Shown here: positions 17,393 to 26,149 of the stretch, piece by piece
Numbering within the stretch: position 1 is the first letter of the stretch
Layout of the letters: each line of letters begins with the position of its first letter
NCBI RefSeq assembly: GCF_022374875.2
Contig: NZ_CP092427.2
Location: forward strand, 2,294,001-2,358,000
DNA from: Mycolicibacterium rufum
GTDB taxonomy: Bacteria > Actinomycetota > Actinomycetes > Mycobacteriales > Mycobacteriaceae
DNA: 64,000 nucleotides
Direction of reading: 5' to 3'
Translations under genes and position numbers: made by a program
Notes under the pieces: model-generated
What the model was told of the DNA's origin: nothing
The model's input: the letters and a program-made list of their open reading frames with translations, nothing else
The model's database searches: none

Positions 17393-18694
17393 CTAGCCGC
17401 CCGGGCGGCCGCTGACCGGCTGGGGGGCGTCCGACGGCGTCACCGGCGCCGTGCTCGGGATCTGCTGCGGCGGCTTCTGCGTCGACAACGCCGACATCGA
17501 TGTCCACTCGTCCCACGGCACCGCCCAGTCCCAGATGTCGCCGTCGGCGTAGGACAGGTCGATGCGGGTGCCGGTCACCTCGACCGGATCGCCGTACATC
17601 GCGGTGTTGAAGTACTCCTGCGAGTTCTCCAGGTTGAGGTTGATGCAGCCGTTGGTGACGTTGGTGTTGCCCTGCGCGCCGATGCTGTTGGGGTTGCAGT
17701 GGATGAACTCGCCGTTGTTGGAGATCCGCACCGCGAACCGCTCGTGCACGTTGGCGTATCCGGCGGCCGGGTTGGACATGTAGAAGTCCTCGTATTTCTC
17801 GGTGACCACGTGGATGCCGCTGCGGGTGACGTTGCGGTCCAGGTCGCCCTCGCCGTAGCTGCACGGGAAGTCCATGATCACCGCGCCGGACTCGTCGAGC
17901 ACCTGGATGCGGTGGCTGGACGCCTCCGCCTTGACCACCTGACGCCGCCCGATCGTGAAGTCGAGCGTGGAGTCCGACGCGCCGTACGCGCCCTCACCGA
18001 ACGGGACCCCGTAGAGCTTCGCGTCGACGTGCACCGCGGTACCCGACGGGTAGTACTCCTTGGTCCGCCAGTGCATGCGCGAGCCGCCGGCCTCGTCGGG
18101 CAACCAGGCCCAGCTGCCCTCGACCTCCGGGGTGGTGGTGACCTTGACGGCCTTCTCCACCGTGGCCCGGTCCTCCTCGGCGATGGCGGCGTCGAACTGC
18201 AGGATGATCGGTGCGGCGACGCCGACGGTCTGCCCGTCCGACAGCTGGAACTGCCCGTTGACCTTGGTGTCGGGGTCGACCGTGGTGAACGACGCCTTGA
18301 CCGGCACGGCCTTGCCGTCCTGCCCGACCACGGTGCCCGCCCAGCGGTACTGCATGCCGTAGCCCAGCGGTTCGGTGGCGGTGAACTCGGTGCGGTCCCG
18401 GTTCAGTGCACCCGCGACGGCCTTGCCGTCGGCGTTGGTGAGGCTGATCTTCTGGAACCAGCCGTTGTCGACGGACACCGCGACCCGCGAGGTGGGGGTG
18501 ACGTCGTCGGCGGCGTCCTTGGGCTCGTAGCGCAATTGCGGCGTGGCGGGCGCCTCGTCGGCGGCCTGGCCGGACGACGAGTTCTTGTCGGTCGACATGC
18601 ATGCTGCGAGGGCGCCCGGTGCCACCACGCCGACCGCCAGGGCGGCGAGTGCTCGCCGTCTGTTCATCGACGGCATCGGATTGGCAGGGCTCAC
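17393..18694 (-). CDS. lprQ: Lipoprotein L,D-transpeptidase (LdtMt5/LprQ-type)
   Basis: 433 residues. A signal peptide with lipobox ([10 protein letters not shown], Cys near 31) sends it to the cell surface. Two Ig-like domains (about 50-260) precede the YkuD catalytic domain (about 265-400). The catalytic Cys is in [13 protein letters not shown], where most family members have SHGC; the preceding His is in [13 protein letters not shown]. It makes 3-3 cross-links in peptidoglycan. GTG at 18694 is eight bases after TACGCT, so a leaderless start is likely; an ATG six codons in is possible. The Pro-rich C-terminus is likely disordered. It follows murB, another wall gene. Confidence 0.92.
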   Translation of the reverse strand: MSPANPMPSMNRRRALAALAVGVVAPGALAACMSTDKNSSSGQAADEAPATPQLRYEPKDAADDVTPTSRVAVSVDNGWFQKISLTNADGKAVAGALNRDRTEFTATEPLGYGMQYRWAGTVVGQDGKAVPVKASFTTVDPDTKVNGQFQLSDGQTVGVAAPIILQFDAAIAEEDRATVEKAVKVTTTPEVEGSWAWLPDEAGGSRMHWRTKEYYPSGTAVHVDAKLYGVPFGEGAYGASDSTLDFTIGRRQVVKAEASSHRIQVLDESGAVIMDFPCSYGEGDLDRNVTRSGIHVVTEKYEDFYMSNPAAGYANVHERFAVRISNNGEFIHCNPNSIGAQGNTNVTNGCINLNLENSQEYFNTAMYGDPVEVTGTRIDLSYADGDIWDWAVPWDEWTSMSALSTQKPPQQIPSTAPVTPSDAPQPVSGRPGG

Positions 18695-18702
18695 GTGTTG
18701 CC

Positions 18703-18708
18703 AGCGTA
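18703..18708 (-). promoter_or_regulatory. -10 box before the L,D-transpeptidase gene
   Basis: TACGCT, read leftward, ends eight bases before the GTG at 18694. It lies at the murB stop (18710), so the transpeptidase can be made from its own leaderless message in addition to read-through from murB. Confidence 0.45.
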
Positions 18709-18709
18709 C

Positions 18710-19759
18710 CTAGAGAGCGCACCCGATCAGAATCGGTTCGGGTGTGAGATCGATCCCGAAGGTTGCCGAGACGCCGTCGCGAATGGTCCTGGCCAGCGCG
18801 ATCACGTCCGCGGCCGTCGCGTTCCCGCGGTTGGTCAGCGCCAGCGCGTGCTTGGTCGACAGCCGCGCCGGGGCGTCAGGCCCGGGATAGCCCTTGCTGA
18901 AACCGGCCCGCTCGACCAACCAGCCCGCCGCCAGCTTGACCCCGGCGGCGGCCGGGTAGTGCGGCACGGGTCCCTCCACCGCGGCTGCCAGACGGTCGAA
19001 CTGCGCCTGCGGCACGACGGGGTTGGTGAAGAAGGAGCCGACGCTCCAGGTGTCGTGGTCGGCGGCGTCGAGCACCATGCCCTTGCCGGCCCGCAGGCGC
19101 AGCACGGTCTCGCGCACCCGGGCGGGTTCGGCACGCTCCCCCGCCCCGGCGTTCAGCGCCGAGGCCAGTTCGCCGTAGCGCAGCGGGGCGCTGCGCCCCT
19201 CGGGGTCGAGCCGGAACTCGACCTCGAGCACCACCTCATTCGTCGATCCCTTTAAAATGCTTGTGCGATAACCGAATTCGAGGTATTCGGGATCCACCCA
19301 GCGGTCGTCACCGGTGTGCCGGTCCAGCAGCCGGACCCGGCTGATGGTGTCGGCGACCTCGGCGCCGTAGGCGCCGACGTTCTGCACCGGCGTCGCCCCC
19401 GTCGATCCGGGGATGCCCGACAGGCACTCGAGCCCGCCGAGTCCGTGCGCCAGTGACGCCGCGACGACGTCGTCCCACACCGCACCCGCCTCGGCCCGCA
19501 GCAGTGGCCCGTCCACGGTGATCCCCGGGGTCGCGAGCCGCACCACCGTGACCGCGCCCAGCCCGTCGCCGAGCACCACGTTGGAGCCACCGGCCAGGAT
19601 CAGCGCGTCGGGCCCGACGGCGCGCATGACGGCGACCACCTGCTCGGTCGTCACGCAGGTGATCAGCCGGTGCGCGACCGGGCCGACGCGCAGGGTGGTC
19701 AGCGGCGCCAACGGCACATCCTCGGCGACCGCCACGCCCGCGATAGACGAAGGGACCAC
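18710..19759 (-). CDS. murB: UDP-N-acetylenolpyruvoylglucosamine reductase MurB
   Basis: About 349 residues, FAD-linked type I MurB. It reduces UDP-GlcNAc-enolpyruvate to UDP-MurNAc with NADPH in the cytosol. [13 protein letters not shown] and [23 protein letters not shown] are the FAD/substrate signature, SFFTNPVV the catalytic Ser region, and PEPILIG carries the C-terminal Glu. I prefer the GTG at 19759 (eight bases after a TACCGT -10 box). An ATG at 19798 is in frame, but it would overlap the divergent gene's start by 13 bp and lacks a ribosome site. Confidence 0.93.
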   Translation of the reverse strand: MVPSSIAGVAVAEDVPLAPLTTLRVGPVAHRLITCVTTEQVVAVMRAVGPDALILAGGSNVVLGDGLGAVTVVRLATPGITVDGPLLRAEAGAVWDDVVAASLAHGLGGLECLSGIPGSTGATPVQNVGAYGAEVADTISRVRLLDRHTGDDRWVDPEYLEFGYRTSILKGSTNEVVLEVEFRLDPEGRSAPLRYGELASALNAGAGERAEPARVRETVLRLRAGKGMVLDAADHDTWSVGSFFTNPVVPQAQFDRLAAAVEGPVPHYPAAAGVKLAAGWLVERAGFSKGYPGPDAPARLSTKHALALTNRGNATAADVIALARTIRDGVSATFGIDLTPEPILIGCAL

Positions 19760-19767
19760 GGGCGGTA

Positions 19768-19777
19768 ACGGTAGCGT
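19768..19777. promoter_or_regulatory. Overlapping divergent -10 boxes, both leaderless
   Basis: On the + strand TAGCGT (19772-19777) is eight bases before the DUF2505 ATG at 19786. On the - strand TACCGT (19773 down to 19768) is eight bases before the murB GTG at 19759. The two hexamers share two base pairs, and the starts are only 26 bp apart, so RNA polymerase probably serves one direction at a time. Confidence 0.5.
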
Positions 19778-19785
19778 GGTTTGCC

Positions 19786-20292
19786 ATGCCCCGTTCATTC
19801 GACATGGCCGCCGAGTACGGCGGCACGGTCGAACAGGTCCACCGGGCGTTCAGCGACGAGGAGTACTGGCTGGTCCGCCTGCAGGATTCCGGCGCCGACC
19901 ACGCGACGCTCGACGAGATGACGATCGGCGCCGACGGCGGGATCCGGGTCAAGACCACGCAGACGCTGCGCGCCGACCGGCTGCCGGGCGTCGTCACCCA
20001 ATTCCATCGCGGCGACCTCAGTTTCGTGCGGCAGGAATTGTGGTCGCCGGTGCGCGACGGGCAGGCCACCGCGACGGTCACCGGCGCGATCCCCGGGGCG
20101 CCGGCCGGCCTCACCGGCACCGCGGTGCTGGCTGCGGCCCAGCCCGGCTCGCGGATGGCGTTCACCGCGACGGTCGAGGTGCGGGTGCCGCTGGTGGGCG
20201 GCAAGATCGAGAACTTCATCGGCAGCCAGCTCGTCGAGCTGCTGATCGCCGAGCAACGGTTCACCACCGTGTGGATCGCCGGGAACAGCTGA
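19786..20292 (+). CDS. DUF2505 protein
   Basis: 168 residues, SRPBCC/Bet v1-like fold (DUF2505), positional counterpart of Rv0481c. [23 protein letters not shown] is the usual first strand and helix of this lipid- or small-ligand-binding fold, and the C-terminal long helix is [20 protein letters not shown]. No catalytic residues are known. Ligand and role are unknown. It starts a rightward run: the methyltransferase gene follows after 8 bp. Confidence 0.85.
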   Translation: MPRSFDMAAEYGGTVEQVHRAFSDEEYWLVRLQDSGADHATLDEMTIGADGGIRVKTTQTLRADRLPGVVTQFHRGDLSFVRQELWSPVRDGQATATVTGAIPGAPAGLTGTAVLAAAQPGSRMAFTATVEVRVPLVGGKIENFIGSQLVELLIAEQRFTTVWIAGNS

Positions 20293-20300
20293 GGTCCCCG

Positions 20301-21110
20301 GTGACCGGCGCCGGCTCCCGCCCGCTCGGAGCGGTCACCCGAGGCACCACCGGCCACAACCGGTTGCGGCGCAGCGACCGGTGGCTGGTGCACTCCCCGC
20401 GGGTGCGCACCGCCGTGCAGAGCGCCGCCGACCCGCTGATCGTCGACCTCGGTTACGGCGCGCTGCCGGTGACGACGCTGGAGTTGGCGACGCGGATGCG
20501 CCGGGTGCGATCCGACGTGCGGGTGATCGGGCTCGAGATCGATCCCGAGCGGGTGCGCGCGGGGAGGGCCGCGGTGGCCGACGGCGGTCCGCCGGGGGTC
20601 GAGTTCGCCCGCGGCGGTTTCGAACTGGCGGGTCTCCACCCGGTACTGGTGCGGGCCTTCAACGTGCTGCGCCAGTACCCGCCCGAGGCGGTGCCCGACG
20701 CGTGGGCCGCGATGCGGCGCGGGCTGGCGCCCGGCGGGTTGATCGTCGACGGCACCTGCGACGAGCTCGGCCGCCGCTGCGCCTGGGTGCTGCTCGACGC
20801 GACCTCGGCGGTGAGCCTCACGCTCGCCTGCGACCCGTTCGCCATCGAGCGGCCGTCGGATCTCGCCGAGCGGCTGCCGAAGGTGCTGATTCACCACAAC
20901 GTGCCCGGGCAGCCCGTCCACACCCTGCTCACCGCCGCCGACCGCGCCTGGGCGAGCAGCGCGGCGCACGGCGTCTTCGGCCCGCGGGCGCGTTGGCGGG
21001 CGATGGTGGAAGCGCTTGTCGCGCAGGGTTTTCCGGTGGCCGTGCCGCGCCGCACGCTGCGCGACGGCATCCTCACGGTGCCGTGGGCGGTCGTCGCGCC
21101 CGTCGCGTGA
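20301..21110 (+). CDS. Class I SAM-dependent methyltransferase, unknown substrate
   Basis: 269 residues with GTG start eight bases after the DUF2505 stop. A Rossmann methyltransferase core is visible: IVDLGYGALPVTTLELATRM (motif I, about 52-71), VRVIGLEIDPERVRAG (acidic loop at the end of strand 2) and GLAPGGLIVDGTCDELGRR. The C-terminal RARWRAMVEALVAQGFPVA is ordinary for the fold. I do not recognise the subfamily. From memory, M. tuberculosis has no gene here, so it is an accessory gene or one lost there. A link to the guanidine system next door is possible but not shown. Confidence 0.75.
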   Translation: MTGAGSRPLGAVTRGTTGHNRLRRSDRWLVHSPRVRTAVQSAADPLIVDLGYGALPVTTLELATRMRRVRSDVRVIGLEIDPERVRAGRAAVADGGPPGVEFARGGFELAGLHPVLVRAFNVLRQYPPEAVPDAWAAMRRGLAPGGLIVDGTCDELGRRCAWVLLDATSAVSLTLACDPFAIERPSDLAERLPKVLIHHNVPGQPVHTLLTAADRAWASSAAHGVFGPRARWRAMVEALVAQGFPVAVPRRTLRDGILTVPWAVVAPVA

Positions 21111-21183
21111 CGTGAGCCGTTCCGGTGGACAGGTCATCGGGGGCGTGCTGACAATTGCTCCCAGGAGTCGGTGACCCCGCTCC

Positions 21184-21225
21184 CCGGACGAGGTGCGTCG
21201 TACCCGGACAGCGACAAGACGACGC
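21184..21225 (+). promoter_or_regulatory. Guanidine-III (ykkC-III) riboswitch
   Basis: The sequence carries the class core elements GACGAGGTGCG (21187-21197) and GACAAGACG (21213-21221). P1 pairs CCGG 21184-21187 with CCGG 21204-21207. The pseudoknot helix P2 pairs GCGTCG 21195-21200 with CGACGC 21220-21225. Compared with the Thermobifida fusca aptamer as I remember it (GCGCCG with CGGCGC), one P2 pair has changed from C-G to T-A on both sides, a compensatory change. The aptamer ends four bases before GAGGAG (21229-21234), the ribosome site of the ureohydrolase gene, so control of translation is likely. GCTCC at 21179-21183 could pair with GGAGC of that site in the free state. Confidence 0.9.
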
Positions 21226-21239
21226 GATGAGGAGCACTC

Positions 21240-22397
21240 ATGTCCGACGTACCCGAACGTCCCGACCCGTCCGTGACGAACGCCGAAGGCGCCTGGGCTC
21301 AGCAGGTGGAGGCCCAGCTGGGCGATCGCCGGCTGCGCGAGGAGATCGACCGCGGTCTGAGCTACGGCCTGGAGGCCGCGCCGACGATCAACGACCGGAC
21401 GATCTCGACGTTCGTGCGCGGCGAGAAGCCGCACTTCGCCGGCGAGCGGGGCACGTTCCTCAAATGCCCGTTCATCGAGGACGTCAACGAGGTCGACGAC
21501 GCCGAGGTCGCCGTGTTCGGTGTCCCGCTCGACGCGGGCGCGACATACCGTCCCGGCACCCGGTTCGGTCCGCAGGGCATCCGGCGCTCGACCAACCTGT
21601 TCGGCACCTACAACTACGAGTCCGGTGTGGACCTGCGCGAGCAGCTCAACATCGTCGACATCGGCGACGTCTTCACCATCCCCGGCAACCTGGAGAAGTC
21701 GTTCGACCAGATCAGCCAGGCCATGGCGCACGTCGCGCAGAAGGGCGTGATGCCGATCGTCCTCGGCGGGGACCACTCGATCGGTTTCCCGACCATCCGC
21801 GGGCTGGCCCCGTACATGGACGGCAACATCGGCATCATCCACTTCGACCGCCACGTCGACACCCAGGAGACCGACCTCGACGAGCGGATGCACACGACCC
21901 CGTGGTTCCACGCCACCAACATCAAGAACGCGCCGGCGACCAACCTGGTGCAGATCGGGATCGGTGGTTGGCAGAGCCCGCGCGAGGGCGTCAAGGTGGG
22001 CCGCGACCGCAAGTCGACGGTGATCACCGTCGGCGACGTGGAGCGCGTGGGCGTGGAGAAGATCGCGGAGATGGCGCTCGAGATCGCGTGGAAGGGCGCG
22101 AAGGCGGTGTACCTGTCGTTCGACATCGACGTGATCGACGCCGGCTTCGTCCCCGGGACCGGCTGGCCGGAACCCGGCGGCCTGCTGCCCCGCGAGGCCC
22201 TGAACCTGGTCAAGATGGTGTCCGAGCCCGGCCTGGCCGGCATCGAGGTCGTCGAGTGCTCCCCGCCGTACGACTGGGCCGAACAGACCGCGCTGATGAG
22301 CTCGCGGGTGATCCTGGACAGCCTGGCGGCGCAGGTCCGCTCCGGAAAGCTCGGCAACAAGGCCGCCAAGGCGAATCGTCCCGCCTGGGGTCCGTAA
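21240..22397 (+). CDS. Ureohydrolase-family guanidine hydrolase (GdmH-like)
   Basis: 385 residues, arginase/agmatinase fold with an N-terminal extension of about 80 residues. All six metal ligands are present: His179 (GGDHS), Asp203, His205 and Asp207 (DRHVD, where agmatinases have DAHxD), Asp295 and Asp297 (SFDID). The loop GTGWPEPGG has Trp309 where arginases and agmatinases have Thr; Thr102 is in ATYRPGTRFGP. As I recall, a Trp and a Thr at about these positions shape the small pocket of the nickel-dependent guanidine hydrolase of cyanobacteria. A guanidine-III riboswitch precedes the gene. The reaction would be guanidine plus water to urea and ammonia. Automatic annotation would call it agmatinase. 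GAGGAG lies five bases before the ATG. Confidence 0.85.
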   Translation: MSDVPERPDPSVTNAEGAWAQQVEAQLGDRRLREEIDRGLSYGLEAAPTINDRTISTFVRGEKPHFAGERGTFLKCPFIEDVNEVDDAEVAVFGVPLDAGATYRPGTRFGPQGIRRSTNLFGTYNYESGVDLREQLNIVDIGDVFTIPGNLEKSFDQISQAMAHVAQKGVMPIVLGGDHSIGFPTIRGLAPYMDGNIGIIHFDRHVDTQETDLDERMHTTPWFHATNIKNAPATNLVQIGIGGWQSPREGVKVGRDRKSTVITVGDVERVGVEKIAEMALEIAWKGAKAVYLSFDIDVIDAGFVPGTGWPEPGGLLPREALNLVKMVSEPGLAGIEVVECSPPYDWAEQTALMSSRVILDSLAAQVRSGKLGNKAAKANRPAWGP

Positions 22398-22410
22398 CTA
22401 CTCTGGAGGC

Positions 22411-23235
22411 ATGCGTGTAGCCCTGGCCCAGATCCGCAGCAGCGCTGACCCGGCGGCGAACCTCGGTCTGATCGAGGAGCACACCCGGCAGGGCGCCGAG
22501 GCCGGCGCCTCGCTGGTGCTGTTCCCCGAGGCCACGATGTGCCGCTTCGGGGTGCCGCTGGGTCCCGTCGCCGAACCGTTCGACGGTCCGTGGGCCGACG
22601 GGGTACGCCGGATCGCCGAGCGCGCCGGCATCGTCGTCGTCGCCGGCATGTTCGTGCCGTCCGACCAGGAGGATCGGGCCAGGGTCACGAACACGCTGAT
22701 CGCCACGGGTCCGGGCGTCGACGCCCGCTACGACAAGATCCACCTGTACGACGCGTTCGGATTCACCGAGTCCGACACCGTCGCACCGGGGCGCGAGCCG
22801 GTCACCATCGTCGTCGATGGCGTCACGGTCGGGCTGACACTCTGCTACGACATCCGGTTCCCCGAGTTGTACGTCGAGCTGGCCGAGCGCGGCGCCGAGC
22901 TCATCACCGCGCACGCGTCGTGGGGCACCGGTCCCGGCAAGCTCGAACAGTGGACCCTGCTGGCGCGGGCCAGGGCGATCGACACGTCGAGCGTGGTGGC
23001 TGCGGTCGGACAGGCCTATCCGGGCGACGAGCTGGCCGCCCTCGGACCGACCGGGGTGGGCGGCAGTCTGGTGGCCTCAGCGCTGGGCGAGGTGCTCGCC
23101 GCCGCCGGTGCAGATCCGGAGCTGGTGGTCTGCGATGTCGACCTCGAGGCCGCCCGCGCGGCCCGCAAGACCGTCGCGGTCATGCACAACCGCTCAGGCT
23201 TTGCTCATGCCGGTAGGGCAGAATCGCTGCGGTGA
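22411..23235 (+). CDS. Carbon-nitrogen hydrolase (nitrilase superfamily, Nit-type amidase)
   Basis: 274 residues, counterpart of Rv0480c. Catalytic triad: Glu40 (FPEATM), Lys109 (YDKIHLYD) and Cys145 (LCYDIRFPE). The FGFTESDTVAPG and TGPGKLEQWTLLARARAIDT stretches resemble Nit1/Nit2 omega-amidases or deaminated-glutathione amidase. It starts 13 bp after the guanidine hydrolase gene and so may be co-transcribed with it, although the gene is conserved in mycobacteria that lack the hydrolase. Its role is probably general (amide repair) rather than specific to guanidine; that remains open. Confidence 0.9.
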   Translation: MRVALAQIRSSADPAANLGLIEEHTRQGAEAGASLVLFPEATMCRFGVPLGPVAEPFDGPWADGVRRIAERAGIVVVAGMFVPSDQEDRARVTNTLIATGPGVDARYDKIHLYDAFGFTESDTVAPGREPVTIVVDGVTVGLTLCYDIRFPELYVELAERGAELITAHASWGTGPGKLEQWTLLARARAIDTSSVVAAVGQAYPGDELAALGPTGVGGSLVASALGEVLAAAGADPELVVCDVDLEAARAARKTVAVMHNRSGFAHAGRAESLR

Positions 23236-24089
23236 CCGATCCCTGGGCCCGCCCGCCGCAGCAATCCGGACCGGCGTTCCCACCGCCACCGTCGCAGTAC
23301 CCGCAGCACCCGTCCGCGCCCCCGCAGGAAGGCTCTTCGTTGCCGGCGAAGTTCAAGAAGTTCTTCAGCGACCCGCTGTCCGTCGTCCTGGTGGTGGTCA
23401 TCGTGGTGGCACTGGTGTTCGCCGGTCTGCTCGGCGCCGAGCTCTACGCGCGCAACCGGGCCGACACGGTGGTGGCCGGCGTGGTGGAGTGCGTCGTGCA
23501 GGACGACGCGACGGCGTCCTTCGGGGTACTGCCGCCGTTCCTCATGCAGCACATGTCGGGGCACTACACGAACATCCGCATCGAGACCGCGGGGAACCAG
23601 GTGCGCGACGCCAAGGGCATGAAGGTCAACCTCGAGATCGACGACGTGCGCCTGCAGGACACGCCCACCTCCAGCGGCACGGTCGGCTCGCTGGTGGCCA
23701 ACATCGACTGGTCGGCCGACGGCATCAAGCAGACCATCCAGGGCGCCATTCCGCTGATCGGTAGCTTCGTCACCGGCGTCACCACCAACGCCAGTGACGG
23801 CACCATCGAACTCGAGGGCGCACTGGGCAGCATCACCGCCAAGCCGCAGGCCGTCGACGGCGGCATCGCGCTGTCGGTGCAGAAGGTGACCGGGCTGGGC
23901 TTCACGCTCCCCCGCGAGGCCGTGCAGCCCGCGCTGGACGCGTTCACCGCCCAGCTGACGCAGAACTATCCGATGGACATCAAGGCCGATTCGGTGACGG
24001 TCACCGATACCGGTGTGCAGAGCCGCTTTTCGACGCAGAACGCGTCGATGCCCAAGCAGACCGACGATCCCTGCTTCGGCACCCTGTAG
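23232..24089 (+). CDS. DUF2993 (LmeA-like) membrane-anchored protein
   Basis: 285 residues, counterpart of Rv0479c. A Pro/Gln-rich cytoplasmic tail (1-38) is followed by one TM segment (VVLVVVIVVALVFAGLLGAELYA, about 51-73) and a DUF2993 domain outside the membrane (about 75-285, with GSLVANIDWSADG and GFTLPREAVQPALDAFTAQL). DUF2993 proteins of actinobacteria include LmeA, which affects lipomannan maturation; they have a tubular lipid-binding-like fold. GTG at 23232 overlaps the nitrilase stop (GTGA), so they are coupled. It converges on deoC with three bases between the stops. Confidence 0.85.
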   Translation: MTDPWARPPQQSGPAFPPPPSQYPQHPSAPPQEGSSLPAKFKKFFSDPLSVVLVVVIVVALVFAGLLGAELYARNRADTVVAGVVECVVQDDATASFGVLPPFLMQHMSGHYTNIRIETAGNQVRDAKGMKVNLEIDDVRLQDTPTSSGTVGSLVANIDWSADGIKQTIQGAIPLIGSFVTGVTTNASDGTIELEGALGSITAKPQAVDGGIALSVQKVTGLGFTLPREAVQPALDAFTAQLTQNYPMDIKADSVTVTDTGVQSRFSTQNASMPKQTDDPCFGTL

Positions 24090-24092
24090 GAG

Positions 24093-24761
24093 CTACAGGC
24101 CGTCGAGCACCGCGCGGGTGCCGGACAACCCGAGCCGGGTGGCGCCCGCGTCGAGCATCGCGGTGGCGTCGGCGGCCGACCGGATCCCGCCGCTGGCCTT
24201 GACGCCGAGGCGCCCGCCGACCGCGGCGGACATCACCTCGACCGCGCGCACCGAGGCGCCGCCGGAGGGGTGAAAGCCGGTGGAGGTCTTGACGAAATCG
24301 GCGCCGGCGTCCTCGGCGACCCGGCACACGTCGGTCAGCAACGGCCAGCCCCCGAACTCCACCAGGGCCGACGACTCGACGATCACCTTGAGCACTGCCG
24401 CGGGCGCGGCGGCGCGGACCGCAGCGATCTCGGCGCGCACGATGTCGAGTTCCCCGCCGATCGCGGCGCCCACGTCGATCACCATGTCGATCTCTCCGGC
24501 GCCGGCGTCCACCGCGACCGAAGCCTCCCGGGCCTTGATCACCGAAAGATGTTTGCCGGACGGGAAACCGACCACGGACGCGACGGCGCGGCCGGAGGCC
24601 AGCGCCACCGCCGTCGGCACGAACGGCGGGGACACGCACACCGCGTACACCCCGAGTTCGACGGCTTCGGCCAGCAACGCGACGATGTCGGCTTCCGTCG
24701 CTTCGGGTTTGAGCAGGGTGTGGTCGACGGCGGCGGCGACCTCGGCGCGGCTGTAGCCCAT
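24093..24761 (-). CDS. deoC: Deoxyribose-phosphate aldolase DeoC
   Basis: 222 residues, class I aldolase with TIM barrel. It cleaves 2-deoxyribose-5-phosphate to glyceraldehyde-3-phosphate and acetaldehyde. [36 protein letters not shown] and the Schiff-base lysine in [15 protein letters not shown], plus [13 protein letters not shown], are all present. Length is normal. ATG at 24761 overlaps the stop of the upstream DUF2599 gene by ATGA. Counterpart of Rv0478. Confidence 0.95.
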   Translation of the reverse strand: MGYSRAEVAAAVDHTLLKPEATEADIVALLAEAVELGVYAVCVSPPFVPTAVALASGRAVASVVGFPSGKHLSVIKAREASVAVDAGAGEIDMVIDVGAAIGGELDIVRAEIAAVRAAAPAAVLKVIVESSALVEFGGWPLLTDVCRVAEDAGADFVKTSTGFHPSGGASVRAVEVMSAAVGGRLGVKASGGIRSAADATAMLDAGATRLGLSGTRAVLDGL

Positions 24762-25171
24762 CAGAACGGTTCTTCGGTGCCGCCCGGGTTGCACCCGGCG
24801 GCGATCATCTGGTCGGGGCCGACCTCGGGGCGCCACGGCTCGAGATTCCAGCTCACCTTGCCGGGCTCGGCGATCTCGGCGAACTGCCAGTGGCAGACGA
24901 ACTGTTCCTTCATGCCGGCGATCGCGGCGTCGGGCGCCAGCGCGAGGATCTCACCCCACGCCTCGTCGGCCTGCGGCGCGGTGCCCGGACGGCCCGAGGT
25001 GTCTCGGCCCGCCGCGGTCGGATACACCCGCAGACTGGACAGGTCACCCCACTTGGCCCACGTCACGTGGTCGATGTAGGGCGGCGGCTGCAGCGCGGGC
25101 GAGGCGGCGGCGTGCGGCGCCCCGGCGAGCGCGACCGCGCAGGCGGCCACCCCGATCAGCGCGAGCCGCAC
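24761..25171 (-). CDS. Secreted DUF2599 protein
   Basis: 136 residues with GTG start. A signal peptide ([25 protein letters not shown]) with an AxA-type cleavage site near residue 23 marks it as secreted. The mature part [20 protein letters not shown] and [23 protein letters not shown] is the DUF2599 domain with two conserved cysteines (in FVCHW and AAGCN) that may form a disulfide. Counterpart of Rv0477. Function unknown. Coupled to deoC downstream (ATGA) and to the DUF2516 gene upstream (1-bp overlap). Confidence 0.85.
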   Translation of the reverse strand: MRLALIGVAACAVALAGAPHAAASPALQPPPYIDHVTWAKWGDLSSLRVYPTAAGRDTSGRPGTAPQADEAWGEILALAPDAAIAGMKEQFVCHWQFAEIAEPGKVSWNLEPWRPEVGPDQMIAAGCNPGGTEEPF

Positions 25172-25452
25172 TAGCGCGACTTCCCTTGGATCTCCAAGAT
25201 TTTCGGCCGGACATCGACCAGGTACACCCCGGCGGCCACCGCCGCGATCGCCACCCCGGTGATGCCGAGCACCAGCGCCAGCAGCACGGCGACACCGAGG
25301 ATCACCAGCCACACCGGCTTGGTCAGCTTCTCGGCCGCGGTGTAGGCGTCGGGTCGCTGGATCGCCGCGTGCACGAACGCGTACACCGTCGTCACCAGGA
25401 CGGCCACCTGCAACGCGAAGAGGACGTAACCCGTAAGGCCATGGAGCTCCAC
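25171..25452 (-). CDS. DUF2516 small membrane protein
   Basis: 93 residues, counterpart of Rv0476. Two or three TM segments: [22 protein letters not shown] (8-29), then [18 protein letters not shown] and [18 protein letters not shown]. The tail [12 protein letters not shown] is basic and probably cytoplasmic. No known function; it always sits beside hbhA in mycobacteria as far as I recall. Confidence 0.85.
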   Translation of the reverse strand: MELHGLTGYVLFALQVAVLVTTVYAFVHAAIQRPDAYTAAEKLTKPVWLVILGVAVLLALVLGITGVAIAAVAAGVYLVDVRPKILEIQGKSR

Positions 25453-25511
25453 GCTCCACAGCCTAGGCGGGTTACGTCCCCTTTTCGACTTCCCCTCCAG
25501 GGAGTCGTCGC

Positions 25512-26135
25512 TTACTTCTGGGTGACCTTCTTGGCCGGCGCCTTCTTGGCGGGGGCCTTCTTGGCGGTGGCCTTGGCCGGGGCGGCCTTCTTGGCCGGGG
25601 CCTTCTTGGCGGCCTTCTTCACCGGCTCGGCGGCCGACTCGGCACGCTTGGGCAGCTCGACGCCGACCAGCTTGGCGGCGCGCTCACCGACGGCGCGGGT
25701 CTGCGACGCCACGTTGCCCAGCGCCTCCTGGGTCAGCTCCACGGCCTGGTCGGTGTACCCCTCGACCCGGCTGGCGGCACCTTCGAGAGCCGGCTGGGCG
25801 CGCAGGCGCTCCAGGGCGGCCTCACCGCGCTCGATGAGCTTGTTGTAGGTCGACTGCGCGGCCTCGGCGTAACCCTCGGCGACCTTGCGCAGCTCCTCGG
25901 CGGTCAGCTTTCCGCGGATGTCGTCGAACTGGGCCGGCAGCTCTTCCTGCAGCTGGTTGATGCGGGCGCGGCGCTCCTCGATGCGGGTCTCGGCGTCGCT
26001 GCGGGCGTCGCCGGCGCGCTCGCGCAGCGTCGCGACGATCTCGTTGACGCGCTCGAGGGCCAGGTCGGCTGCGCCGACGGCGGCGAGCAGCGGGGCCTTC
26101 AGGTCTTCGACGTCGAGCTGATTCTTCTCAGCCAT
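25512..26135 (-). CDS. hbhA: Heparin-binding hemagglutinin HbhA
   Basis: 207 residues. The N-terminal [20 protein letters not shown] is followed by a long coiled coil (about 25-110, with [20 protein letters not shown] and [18 protein letters not shown]). The last 45 residues are a Lys/Ala/Pro-rich tail made of repeated KKAPAK/KKAAPAK units that binds heparan sulfate and is methylated in M. tuberculosis. No signal peptide is present although the protein is surface-exposed, as known for the family. In environmental species it acts in aggregation and has been tied to lipid inclusions. Confidence 0.95.
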   Translation of the reverse strand: MAEKNQLDVEDLKAPLLAAVGAADLALERVNEIVATLRERAGDARSDAETRIEERRARINQLQEELPAQFDDIRGKLTAEELRKVAEGYAEAAQSTYNKLIERGEAALERLRAQPALEGAASRVEGYTDQAVELTQEALGNVASQTRAVGERAAKLVGVELPKRAESAAEPVKKAAKKAPAKKAAPAKATAKKAPAKKAPAKKVTQK

Positions 26136-26149
26136 GGTGTTTCCTTTCA

